Origin: an uncultured Methylococcaceae bacterium
GTDB lineage: Bacteria; Pseudomonadota; Gammaproteobacteria; Methylococcales; Methylomonadaceae
Direction of reading: 5' to 3'
Length of the DNA: 39,427 nucleotides
Assembly (NCBI GenBank): GCA_913056195.1
Contig: CAJXMF010000023.1
Span: 1 to 39,427, forward strand
Part shown: positions 19,667-27,664 of the stretch, piece after piece
Position numbering within the stretch: position 1 is the first letter of the stretch
Layout: each line of letters starts with the position of its first letter
The notes under the pieces: generated by a model
The model's input: only the letters and a program-made list of their open reading frames with translations
What the model was told of the DNA's origin: nothing
Database searches by the model: none
Translations under genes and position numbers: made by a program

Positions 19667-20716
19667 ATGAATATCGTTTTTCGGGCAGATGCTTCGGTTC
19701 AGATGGGGATTGGGCATATCATGCGCTGTTTAACACTGGCCGACGCTTTTCGCCAGAATGGAGATACGGTGCATTTTATATGCCGTCAGTTGGATGGGCA
19801 TATGATTGAGACGATTGAAGACAAAAAATACCCTGTTTTTGCTTTGGATGCTTTTACCTCGGATAGTGCGTTAAAAGACATTCAGACTGAAGATGCCAGA
19901 GCCTGCCGCCCAATTATTGAGAAAATTCGTCCTGACTGGTTAATTGTTGACCATTATGCACTCGATATTCAATGGCATAGGCTGTTAAAGCCTCTATGCA
20001 AAAAACTGATGGTTATTGATGATCTTGCGGATAGGGAACATCTGTGTGATGTGTTACTGGACCAGACCTATCAACGCCAGGAAAGTGATTATGCCGCTTT
20101 AGTGCCTGCATCGTGCAAAATCCTGGCGGGGTCACAATATGCTTTGTTAAGACCCGAATTTTATCAGTTAAGGGACAAAAGCTTAAAGCGCAGACTTTCT
20201 CCCAGACTAAATAACATGCTTATCAGTTTGGGCGGAACAGATTCAGAAAATGTGACCGGGCAGGTATTGCACGCATTGCAGCAATGCGTTTTACCTTCAA
20301 CATTAACGATTACCGTAGTGCTTGGGCCAACCGCGCCGCATCTAAATACCGTTCAGACGTTGGCTGATACGATGCCCAATGCAACACACGTTAAAGTCAA
20401 TGTACAGAACATGGCCGAGTTAATGTCAGACAGTGATATCGCCATTGGTGCAGCGGGTACGACAACATGGGAACGATGCTGTCTGGGCTTGCCCACTATC
20501 ACCCTGGTGTTGGCAGACAATCAACGTATGATTGCTGAACTTTTGGCAAAAGAACAGGTGATATGGCTGGTTAAGAAAGAAAACCTGGTTCAGAACTTAA
20601 GTCATATATTTTCCGGCTTAATGCCGGATGCGTTAGCTGCAAAATCCAGAAAAGCGATGCAAATGACCGATGGCCTGGGTGTAAACCGAGTGATAAGTGC
20701 GATTGCGGATGTCTAA
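19667..20716 (+). CDS. pseG: UDP-2,4-diacetamido-2,4,6-trideoxy-L-altrose hydrolase, PseG
   Basis: PseG removes UDP from the 2,4-diacetamido trideoxy sugar before condensation with phosphoenolpyruvate. The 349-residue protein has a GT-B (MurG-like) fold. The N-terminus FRADASVQMGIGHIMRCLTL holds His17, the position of the catalytic base in the characterised PseG. The C-terminal half has SLGGTDSENVT and AIGAAGTTTWERCCLGLP for UDP binding. It starts 7 bases after the methylase stop and its end overlaps pseH. Confidence 0.93.
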   Translation: MNIVFRADASVQMGIGHIMRCLTLADAFRQNGDTVHFICRQLDGHMIETIEDKKYPVFALDAFTSDSALKDIQTEDARACRPIIEKIRPDWLIVDHYALDIQWHRLLKPLCKKLMVIDDLADREHLCDVLLDQTYQRQESDYAALVPASCKILAGSQYALLRPEFYQLRDKSLKRRLSPRLNNMLISLGGTDSENVTGQVLHALQQCVLPSTLTITVVLGPTAPHLNTVQTLADTMPNATHVKVNVQNMAELMSDSDIAIGAAGTTTWERCCLGLPTITLVLADNQRMIAELLAKEQVIWLVKKENLVQNLSHIFSGLMPDALAAKSRKAMQMTDGLGVNRVISAIADV

Positions 20717-21293
20717 AGCCATGATTAAATCCGATGCTTTACCTGATTTCCATTGGCAACAAGAGCAAAGATGCTATGTTTTGAAATCAACGGATAAACA
20801 GCAGATGCTAATGCTTATTAATTTTGTAGATCTTTCTGAAGATGAGCAGCTTAAAGTATGGCACTGGCGTAATCATGAGGCCATTCGTAAATGGATGTAT
20901 CATACAAAACCTTTTACTTTGAAGGCGCACTTGGCTTTTTTACAAAGCTTACCTCGAAGAAAGGATAAGGCGTATTTCCTGGTAAGAAACCAGCATGGCT
21001 ATTTGGGCGTCATTGATTTTGTCAATATAGATATGTTTCACCGCTCCTGTGACTTTGGATTGTATGTGAATCCTGAAGGTGTTATTCCCGGTACAGGCAG
21101 TTTGTTAGAGATGGCGGGTATTCTCTATGCGTTCAATGAGTTAAAGGTTGATACGATTAACGTAGATGTTTTTTTTGATAATCAACGTTCATTAGGACTA
21201 CATAAGAAATTTGGTTTCAATGTAACCGGAAAACGGTTGTTTAATGAAAAAGAAATTATTTCCATGCAGCTTAAGAAAGAAAAGGCAATATGA
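20709..21293 (+). CDS. pseH: UDP-4-amino-4,6-dideoxy-L-AltNAc N-acetyltransferase, PseH
   Basis: GNAT-fold acetyltransferase of 194 residues that adds the acetyl group to the 4-amino group of the PseC product. Typical features are VWHWRNHEAIRKWMY near residues 55-70, GVIDFVNID, and the acetyl-CoA loop region GTGSLLEMAGILYAF; HKKFGFNVTGK closes the fold. I chose the ATG at 20709, which overlaps pseG by 8 bases; ATG at 20721 or GTG at 20697 remain possible since no clear ribosome binding site decides. The stop overlaps pseI (ATGA). Confidence 0.9.
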   Translation: MSKAMIKSDALPDFHWQQEQRCYVLKSTDKQQMLMLINFVDLSEDEQLKVWHWRNHEAIRKWMYHTKPFTLKAHLAFLQSLPRRKDKAYFLVRNQHGYLGVIDFVNIDMFHRSCDFGLYVNPEGVIPGTGSLLEMAGILYAFNELKVDTINVDVFFDNQRSLGLHKKFGFNVTGKRLFNEKEIISMQLKKEKAI

Positions 21294-22351
21294 AATCTGT
21301 GGTTACCATCAACGGGCGTAAGATTGGCTCGCAGTTTCCTCCCTACATCGTGGCCGAGATGTCGGCCAATCATAATGGTGATATTCAGCGGGCCTGTAAA
21401 ATTCTGGAAATGGCAAAAACTGCCGGAGCCGATGCCGTCAAGTTACAAACCTATACGGCCGATACCTTAACAATTGATTGTGATTTGCCGGATTTTCAAT
21501 TGACTGAAGGTTTGTGGGCGGGGAATACCTTATATAACTTGTACAAACAAGCGGCCATGCCATGGGAATGGCACAAGCCATTATTTGATTATGCCAGAAA
21601 GCTGTCTTTAACTCTTTTTAGTACGCCGTTTGATGAAACGGCTGTTGATTTGCTCGAAGACCTGAATGTCCCGGCTTATAAAATTGCCTCATTTGAGGCG
21701 ATTGATATACCGCTTATAAGCTATGTTGCTCAAACCGGCAAGCCAATGATTGTATCGACGGGGATGGCGAATCTTGAGGAAATAACTGAAGTTGTTGAGG
21801 TAGCAAAAGAAAAGGGTTGTCAGCAATTGGTATTGCTGCATTGTGTAAGTGGTTATCCTGTCCCGGCTGAACAATCCAACTTACGCGTTATTCCTGATTT
21901 AAGCGCCCGGTTTAACGTACCAGTGGGCTTATCTGACCATTCTTTGGGAACCACCGTGTCGATTGCCTCGGTTGCGTTGGGCGCCTGCCTGATTGAAAAG
22001 CATGTGACCTTGAATCGGCAGGATGGCGGTGTGGACAGTGCTTTCTCGCTGGAACCGGATGAGCTTACCCATTTATGTACTGAAGCCCGGCAAAGCTGGC
22101 TGGCATTAGGCGATGGTTGTTATGAAGCGCGGCCGGTGGAACAGGCGAGTATTCGATTCCGGCGCTCTATTTATGTGATTAAGGATATTAAGCAAGGGGA
22201 ATCATTCAGCCGGGATAATGTTCGCATTATCCGTCCCGGTTTCGGTATGAAGCCTAAAGCGTATGCGGGCGTTTTGGGGCGGCGCGCCAGCCGGGATATA
22301 CAGCGGGGCGAGCCGCTTTCAGCCAGCGATATTGTCTGCGATGCCTCATAA
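21290..22351 (+). CDS. pseI: Pseudaminic acid synthase, PseI
   Basis: PseI (NeuB family) condenses phosphoenolpyruvate with 2,4-diacetamido-2,4,6-trideoxy-L-altrose to give pseudaminic acid. The 353-residue protein has a TIM-barrel domain with PPYIVAEMSANHNGD, DAVKLQTYTADT and GLSDHSLGT, and a C-terminal SAF (antifreeze-like) domain from about residue 290 (SIYVIKDIKQGE, RPGFGMKPK). With pseB, C, F, G and H the route to CMP-Pse is complete. Overlaps pseH by four bases and the next gene by 11. Confidence 0.93.
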   Translation: MKSVVTINGRKIGSQFPPYIVAEMSANHNGDIQRACKILEMAKTAGADAVKLQTYTADTLTIDCDLPDFQLTEGLWAGNTLYNLYKQAAMPWEWHKPLFDYARKLSLTLFSTPFDETAVDLLEDLNVPAYKIASFEAIDIPLISYVAQTGKPMIVSTGMANLEEITEVVEVAKEKGCQQLVLLHCVSGYPVPAEQSNLRVIPDLSARFNVPVGLSDHSLGTTVSIASVALGACLIEKHVTLNRQDGGVDSAFSLEPDELTHLCTEARQSWLALGDGCYEARPVEQASIRFRRSIYVIKDIKQGESFSRDNVRIIRPGFGMKPKAYAGVLGRRASRDIQRGEPLSASDIVCDAS

Positions 22352-23351
22352 ATTGAATGTTTTGATTGTCGGATGTGGCAATATTGCCGGAGGTTTTGAT
22401 GAAAATCGGGGCAATTCGTATAGTACACATCCCTATACCCATGCCGGAGCAATGACGGCCGATGGGCGCTTTAATTTGCTGGCTTGTGTTGAACCGGATG
22501 CGGCAAGAAGAAAGGCTTTTATGGAATTTTGGTCAGTCGCCCGTGGGTTTGATGATTTGGATGCAGTGGTTCATAGCGGTCTTGCGTTTGATGTGGTCAG
22601 TCTTTGCTCGCCAACGGCCTCACATTATAGCGATCTGCAAAAAATTATTGCTTTAAAGCCAAAAATTATTTTTTGTGAAAAACCGGTAACCCTGACAGCT
22701 CAGGAAACCGAGACGGTGGTTAACGCCTGTCAGCAGGCCGGTATTCGCCTGGCTGTTAATCATACTCGTGCCTGGGATGCGAGTTTGAGTCAATTAAAAC
22801 AGGCCGTTGATGCCGGAGAGTGGGGGGAATTGCGCAGCATTATCGGTACTTACAATAAAGGTGTGCTCAATAACGGCTCACACTTGATTGATTTACTCTA
22901 TCGATTTGTGCCGTCGATGCACATTATTGCGGTTGGGCTGCCTGTTTTTGATTATACCGATGATGACCCAACCATTCCGGCATTGTTACAGAGTGATGCT
23001 GGACTCAGTATTCATCTGGTAGCCGCACATGCGGTTGATTATGCTATTTTTGAAGTCCAGTTTATTTTTTCACAGGGCGTGTTAGTGATGGAAAAGGGGG
23101 GCTTCAGTTGGCGTCAGCGTCGTGCGGTTGATAGCCCCGTCTTTAAGGGTTATCGAATGTTGGATGAAGGGCGCTTTTATTCAGGGGGGTACGATAACGC
23201 GATGAAACGGGCTGTCGATAATATCTATCGGGCGATTACAAGGCAAGAGGATGTGCTGGAAACAGGATATACAGCCTTGAAAGTCCAGAAATTCTGCGAA
23301 CTATTAAAACGACAGGCATTATGCAACGGAGGTGTCGAGTCTCATGGTTAA
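22341..23351 (+). CDS. Gfo/Idh/MocA-type NAD(P)-dependent oxidoreductase
   Basis: A 336-residue protein with an N-terminal Rossmann motif VGCGNIAGG (9-17) and the EKP motif at 113-115 (FCEKPVTL), which position the nicotinamide and substrate in this family; the second half is the alpha/beta substrate domain. Relatives oxidise a sugar or cyclitol hydroxyl to a ketone that an aminotransferase then uses. Substrate here is unknown. The ATG at 22341 is placed just before the Rossmann strand and overlaps pseI by 11 bases; no ribosome binding site is obvious. Three G6 runs are present. The gene is not part of the known pse pathway. Confidence 0.85.
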   Translation: MPHKLNVLIVGCGNIAGGFDENRGNSYSTHPYTHAGAMTADGRFNLLACVEPDAARRKAFMEFWSVARGFDDLDAVVHSGLAFDVVSLCSPTASHYSDLQKIIALKPKIIFCEKPVTLTAQETETVVNACQQAGIRLAVNHTRAWDASLSQLKQAVDAGEWGELRSIIGTYNKGVLNNGSHLIDLLYRFVPSMHIIAVGLPVFDYTDDDPTIPALLQSDAGLSIHLVAAHAVDYAIFEVQFIFSQGVLVMEKGGFSWRQRRAVDSPVFKGYRMLDEGRFYSGGYDNAMKRAVDNIYRAITRQEDVLETGYTALKVQKFCELLKRQALCNGGVESHG

Positions 23352-24642
23352 TCAGACAAAAGACGCTAAATTAGCGATTCTGGGTGGTGAGAAAACCATT
23401 TCCCATGCTTTCAAACCCTATAACACGATAGGTGAAGAAGAAAAGCAAGCCGTCATGCAGGTGTTGGATAGCGGCGTGTTGTCACAATATCTCGGGGCAT
23501 GGCACGAGAATTTTTATGGCGGCCCCAAGGTCAGGCAATTTGAAGAAAACTGTCAGTCCTTCTGGGGCGTAAAACATGCTGTTGCGGTTAATTCGCTCAC
23601 CTCAGGTCTAATTGCCGCAGTAGGCGCGTTAGGTATTTCACCGGGTGATGAGGTGATTGTCAGTCCCTGGACGATGTGTGCGACCGCAACCGCTGTGTTG
23701 CACTGGAATGCCATTCCTGTTTTTGCCGATATTGAAAAAGACACCTTTAATCTGGATCCGGCCTCTGTCGAAGCCAATATCACGCCGTATACCAAAGCCA
23801 TTATTGCGACCGATATTTTTGGCCATTCTGCCGATATGGACGCCTTAATGGCCATCGCAAAACGCTATGATTTAAAAGTTATTTCGGATGCCGCGCAAGC
23901 GCCAGGTGCAAAATATCAGGGTCGATATGCCGGTACGCTGGCGCATATCGGCGGTTTCAGCCTGAACTATCACAAGCATATTCATACCGGTGAAGGCGGC
24001 GTGATGGTCACGGACGATGATGATTATGCAGAGCGCATGCGCTTGATCAGGAATCATGCTGAAGCCGTTGTTGGCGATAAAGGTGAAACCAATTTAGCCA
24101 ATATGCTGGGCTATAATTTTCGTTTGGGCGAAATAGAAAGTGCCCTGGGCATTGAACAGCTTAAAAAATTACCGCAATTGGTGGCGAGAAGACAACAGAT
24201 TGCAAACCGATTGCGCATGGGGCTGGAAGGGCTGACGGGGCTGGTGCAACCACTGATTCGCCCGGATTGCAGTCATGCTTTTTATGTTTACCCCATGAAG
24301 CTGGAGACAAATGCGCCAGGCATCAGCCGAAAACGGATTATTGAGGCATTAACGGCTGAAGGCATACAAGGATTGAGTGCCGGCTATGTCAATTTACATT
24401 TGTTACCGCTTTACCAACAGAAGACAGCTTATGGTGATAAAGGTTTTCCCTGGCATTCAAATATCTGTCATCCTGAGGTTGATTATCACAAGGGGATTTG
24501 TCCGGTGGCGGAGTCTTTACATGAACATGAATTTATAGGCTATCAAATGTGTTTACATGATTTGTCGGATGCAGAAGTGGATTTGATTATTGCCGCCTTT
24601 GACAAGGTGTGGGCCAACCTCGAAAAACTGCAGCAGGATTGA
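23344..24642 (+). CDS. DegT/DnrJ/EryC1-family PLP aminotransferase
   Basis: A 432-residue PLP enzyme. VNSLTSGLIAAV (about 82-93), SDAAQAPGA (181-189, with the PLP-ring Asp182) and LNYHKHIHTGEGG with Lys211 are the family's cofactor motifs. It is longer than PseC (385) and has an extended N-terminus and C-terminus, more like the subgroup that includes aminocyclitol and 3-amino-5-hydroxybenzoate enzymes than sugar-nucleotide C4 aminotransferases. GGAGG at 23328-23332 serves the ATG at 23344; the overlapping oxidoreductase gene ends 8 bases inside. Likely acts on the oxidoreductase product. Confidence 0.85.
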   Translation: MVNQTKDAKLAILGGEKTISHAFKPYNTIGEEEKQAVMQVLDSGVLSQYLGAWHENFYGGPKVRQFEENCQSFWGVKHAVAVNSLTSGLIAAVGALGISPGDEVIVSPWTMCATATAVLHWNAIPVFADIEKDTFNLDPASVEANITPYTKAIIATDIFGHSADMDALMAIAKRYDLKVISDAAQAPGAKYQGRYAGTLAHIGGFSLNYHKHIHTGEGGVMVTDDDDYAERMRLIRNHAEAVVGDKGETNLANMLGYNFRLGEIESALGIEQLKKLPQLVARRQQIANRLRMGLEGLTGLVQPLIRPDCSHAFYVYPMKLETNAPGISRKRIIEALTAEGIQGLSAGYVNLHLLPLYQQKTAYGDKGFPWHSNICHPEVDYHKGICPVAESLHEHEFIGYQMCLHDLSDAEVDLIIAAFDKVWANLEKLQQD

Positions 24643-25317
24643 GTGAGCACGATGACTGATAAAATAAAACCTTTGCACGAGCAGCTTATCAGTAATTCCA
24701 ATCAACTCTATGACAATAGAGGGAGCAAGTATGCTTATACCTCCAAAGCTGTTTTCTGTGATAACCCACAAACACAGTATTTTAGATTTCATGAAATAGC
24801 CCGTCATATGGTGATGGATGACGAAAACACTGTGTTAGATGTCGGGTGTGGCAATGCCGAGTTTTACCGGTTTTTGAATTTTAGCGGTTTTAAGGGCCAG
24901 TACCGTGGCTACGATATCAATCAGGAATTACTCTCTCAGGCTCGAAAAATATATCCGGGAATTGCGGTTGAAGAAGTGGATATATTGGCTCAGGAGGTAA
25001 CAGATCGCTTTGATTATGTGGTAGTGAGCGGCTTGTTTAATTTAAATTTTGGACAAACAGAAGCCTGGGTTGAGCAAATGTTGACAGCGTTATTCAAACT
25101 TTGTCGCAAAAAACTGATATTTAATGCAATCTCTACGCATGTCAATTTTCAGCAGGAAGAAATGTTTTATCTTGATCCCGCCAGAATCTTGCAGTTTGTA
25201 TTGCAAAATTTATCCAGTCAGTGTGTGCTGGAACATGGCGCTTTGCCGTATAACTATGTCGTAGCCATCAGCAAAGGCAAAAACTGGCAATCAATACCGG
25301 TAGACAGCGGGCCATGA
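24643..25317 (+). CDS. Class I SAM-dependent methyltransferase
   Basis: A 224-residue protein with VLDVGCGNAEFYRFL (motif I, about residues 65-79), YRGYDINQELLSQA (motif II region) and DYVVVSGLFNLNF (motif IV region). It is unrelated in detail to the methylase at 19042-19659. The start is GTG directly after the aminotransferase stop, with AGGA at 24635-24638; the ATG at 24652 is an alternative. The substrate is unknown. Position between the aminotransferase and a glycosyltransferase suggests it methylates a sugar or its amino group. Confidence 0.8.
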   Translation: MSTMTDKIKPLHEQLISNSNQLYDNRGSKYAYTSKAVFCDNPQTQYFRFHEIARHMVMDDENTVLDVGCGNAEFYRFLNFSGFKGQYRGYDINQELLSQARKIYPGIAVEEVDILAQEVTDRFDYVVVSGLFNLNFGQTEAWVEQMLTALFKLCRKKLIFNAISTHVNFQQEEMFYLDPARILQFVLQNLSSQCVLEHGALPYNYVVAISKGKNWQSIPVDSGP

Positions 25318-26234
25318 CTACGTTAAAAAACAGCGTATTAGTTGTTGCGCATGATGCCGGTGGCGCTGAAATTTTAGCGCATTATGTGCAGCAACAATTA
25401 TCGCCGGAAAATTGTCGGTTTGTTATAGAAGGTCCTGCAAAAAAAGTGTTTCAGCGGGTATTAGGTCAGGTGAACTGTTGTTCCCTGCAGCAGGGGTTGG
25501 CACAATCTGATTGGTGCTTATGCGGCACAAGCTGGCAATCAGACCTGGAATGGCAGGCGGTTAAGCAGGCAAAACGGCTGGGTAAGCACGTCGTATCTTT
25601 TATCGACCATTGGGTTAATTATCCACAACGCTTTATTCGTAATGGCGAACGGCTGCTTCCCGACGAATTATGGGTGGGGGATCAATACGCCGAAGCAATT
25701 GCGCGGAAGACTTTTACGGATATTCCCATTTGTGTAGTCGACAACCCTTACCTTAAAAGCATTACCCAGGAAATTAAACGACATAAAAAAATATGTGTGC
25801 CGAATGAGGATGAAAAAACAAGCGTATTGTTTATCAGTGAGAACATTTCAGGACATGCTAGGTTAAAGTATAACGATGAGCATTACTTTGGCTATACCGA
25901 ATTTGAGGCCATTGAGTTTCTGCTAAGCAACCTTGATTGGCTTGATTCACAGATTAAAACGGTGTTGATCAGGCCGCATCCTTCCGATTCTCCCGACAAA
26001 TATAGTGATATTCTCAAACGCTATCCGAATAAGGTCAGGATGTCTCGGGGCGAAACATTGCTAGCGGATATTCAAAGTGCTGATTGGGTGACAGGCTGTG
26101 AAAGCATGGCGTTGGTTATTGCCTTGTTGGCGGGGAAGCGTGTATTTAGCTGTATTCCATTGCCGCGACAATGTTGTTTGCCTTATCCTGAGATTATTTC
26201 ATTATGGGAACGGGTTAACAAAAACGCGCACTGA
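25314..26234 (+). CDS. Probable GT-B fold glycosyltransferase, polysialyltransferase/capsule-like
   Basis: A 306-residue protein with no signal peptide. The N-terminus VLVVAHDAGGAEILAHYV looks like a GT-B N-domain with a glycine loop. The C-terminal domain has VLIRPHPSDSPDKY (about 219-232) followed by ADWVTGCESMALVIALLAGK. An HP motif followed by a Ser-containing segment is how several sialyltransferase and capsule glycosyltransferase families bind CMP-sugars, so a CMP-nonulosonate donor is plausible. This is inference. It overlaps the methyltransferase by four bases and is the last gene of the operon, just ahead of the flagellin promoter. Confidence 0.6.
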   Translation: MTTLKNSVLVVAHDAGGAEILAHYVQQQLSPENCRFVIEGPAKKVFQRVLGQVNCCSLQQGLAQSDWCLCGTSWQSDLEWQAVKQAKRLGKHVVSFIDHWVNYPQRFIRNGERLLPDELWVGDQYAEAIARKTFTDIPICVVDNPYLKSITQEIKRHKKICVPNEDEKTSVLFISENISGHARLKYNDEHYFGYTEFEAIEFLLSNLDWLDSQIKTVLIRPHPSDSPDKYSDILKRYPNKVRMSRGETLLADIQSADWVTGCESMALVIALLAGKRVFSCIPLPRQCCLPYPEIISLWERVNKNAH

Positions 26235-26247
26235 CTCTGAAAAATAT

Positions 26248-26274
26248 TAAAGAACCCGTTGGGTGGGCCGATAA
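26248..26274 (+). promoter_or_regulatory. Sigma-28 (FliA) promoter of the first flagellin gene
   Basis: TAAAGAAC (26248-26255), exactly 11 bases, then GCCGATAA (26267-26274). The -10 element is a perfect match and the -35 TAAAG core is intact. The expected start lies about 58 bases before the flagellin ATG. This places the filament gene under late flagellar class control. Confidence 0.93.
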
Positions 26275-26338
26275 ACCTGGTGAACTTAAGAAAAATTGTT
26301 TTTTTGAATACAAGGTTTAAAGCCTGGAGGGTAAAATT

Positions 26339-27172
26339 ATGCCAATGGTAATCAACACAAATGTCGCGGCTTTAAATACCATGCGCCGCTTAACAGACAC
26401 CAATAATATGCTGTCAACATCCATGGAACGTTTGTCATCGGGGTTGCGCGTAAATTCAGCGAAAGATGATGCAGCAGGACTCGCCATTGCCAATGGCATG
26501 ACTTCGCAAATCAAAGGAATGGGCGTGGCTGTCAGAAATTCTAATGACGGAATTTCTTTGGCGCAAACAGCTGAATCCGCGCTAGGTGTAATCACGGATA
26601 CAATGCAAAGAATGCGTGATTTATCTGTTCAGGCGTCTAACGGAGCGGCGGTTACCGGTTCTGACAGAAATAAGTTGCAGACAGAGTTTAAATCGTTGAA
26701 TGATGAATTACAGCGGGTAATTAAGAATACCGAATTTAATGGCAAGAAAATACTTAATGGTAGCTTAGGGACAGGTGCGAATGTCCAGGTGGGCGCAAAT
26801 ACAGCCACTGATAACCAGATTGCAATCAGTATTTCGAATATTTCAGGCGTTATTGCATCAGTTTTTACCGCAAGTATCGGGAGTAATGCGGGTTCGGGTC
26901 TTGACGCCATTACCGCGATTGATAATGCGATTAAGTCTGTTGATACCGTGCGGGCGAAATTGGGTGCGGTGCAAAATCGATTGGTGACTACCGTCAGGAA
27001 TCTGCAGGCATCGATTGAAAATCAATCGGCTGCACGGTCAAGAATTATGGATACTGATTTTGCTCAGGAAACAGCCAAATTAAGCCGGAGCAGGATTTTG
27101 CAACAAGCCGGTACGGCGATGTTGACACAGGCGAATCAGTCACCTAAGAATGTGTTAGGATTGTTAAGATAG
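26339..27172 (+). CDS. fliC: Flagellin (short form lacking a large outer domain)
   Basis: Flagellin, the secreted filament subunit, 277 residues. The N-terminal D0/D1 part (VINTNVAALNTMRRL, SSGLRVNSAKDDAAGLAIA) and the C-terminal part (ENQSAARSRIMDTDFAQETAKLSRSRIL) are well conserved. The centre is short, with a Ser/Thr/Ala-rich stretch around residues 150-200 that is the likely site of O-linked pseudaminic acid. GGAGG at 26326-26330 precedes the ATG by 8 bases. It follows the sugar operon and has its own sigma-28 promoter. Confidence 0.97.
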   Translation: MPMVINTNVAALNTMRRLTDTNNMLSTSMERLSSGLRVNSAKDDAAGLAIANGMTSQIKGMGVAVRNSNDGISLAQTAESALGVITDTMQRMRDLSVQASNGAAVTGSDRNKLQTEFKSLNDELQRVIKNTEFNGKKILNGSLGTGANVQVGANTATDNQIAISISNISGVIASVFTASIGSNAGSGLDAITAIDNAIKSVDTVRAKLGAVQNRLVTTVRNLQASIENQSAARSRIMDTDFAQETAKLSRSRILQQAGTAMLTQANQSPKNVLGLLR

Positions 27173-27186
27173 AGGCTGAAATGATG

Positions 27187-27207
27187 GCAGGCATTTCATA
27201 TGCCTGC
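27187..27207 (+). other. Perfect hairpin after the first flagellin gene
   Basis: GCAGGCAT, loop TTCAT, ATGCCTGC is an 8-base-pair stem 15 bases after the flagellin stop and 24 bases before flaG. It lacks a T run, so it probably acts as a partial terminator or an mRNA 3'-end stabiliser that lets flagellin mRNA exceed flaG-fliD mRNA. A poor sigma-54-like match (AGGCAT with ATGC, GG-N10-GC spacing) falls inside the same palindrome and I do not trust it. Confidence 0.5.
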
Positions 27208-27231
27208 TATTGTCAATGAATGAGGTGAATT

Positions 27232-27636
27232 ATGAATAATGATATTTCAAATGTTGTGAGCGTATCATTTGCACCTCTGTCTGGCGATCAGAAAGTTGCG
27301 GGTAAGAAGCTCTCTGAACAGAATCAGAAGAATGACGTTAGTAATTCCCAGAAAGCATCAGAAAAAAAGGCTGAAAAAGCCTCAGGTTCTGTAAAGGAGT
27401 TGACTCTTCAAGAAGCCGCTAAGCTGGCTGAAAAAGGCAACCAGATTTTGCAAACTGTGGAACGCAATCTGGAATTCAAAGTTGATGATTCTACCAAGCA
27501 GATTGTGATGAGTATCGTTGATAAAGGTACCGGAGAGGTGATCCGTCAGGTTCCGTCAAAAGAAATGTTGGCGTTAGCAAAGCAAATACAAGAGATGCGA
27601 GGTAAGTCCGGTGGTTTGATTCAAGGGCGAGCTTAG
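27232..27636 (+). CDS. flaG: FlaG family flagellar protein
   Basis: FlaG of 134 residues: a charged low-complexity N-terminal half (residues 20-50, rich in Lys, Ser, Gln) and the conserved C-terminal domain with LEFKVDDSTKQIVMSIVDKGTGEVIRQVPSKEML split over about residues 80-115. FlaG is associated with filament length or polar flagellum function in other bacteria, without a fully known mechanism. It sits between flagellin and fliD, the usual place in polar flagellar clusters. GAGGTG precedes the start. Confidence 0.92.
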   Translation: MNNDISNVVSVSFAPLSGDQKVAGKKLSEQNQKNDVSNSQKASEKKAEKASGSVKELTLQEAAKLAEKGNQILQTVERNLEFKVDDSTKQIVMSIVDKGTGEVIRQVPSKEMLALAKQIQEMRGKSGGLIQGRA

Positions 27637-27664
27637 TAACATCATGTTGTAAAAGAGGTATAGC

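Noticed and set aside
27186..27204. Sigma-54-like site before flaG
   Set aside because: Only the GG-N10-GC spacing fits, and the sequence is better explained by the perfect hairpin it lies in.
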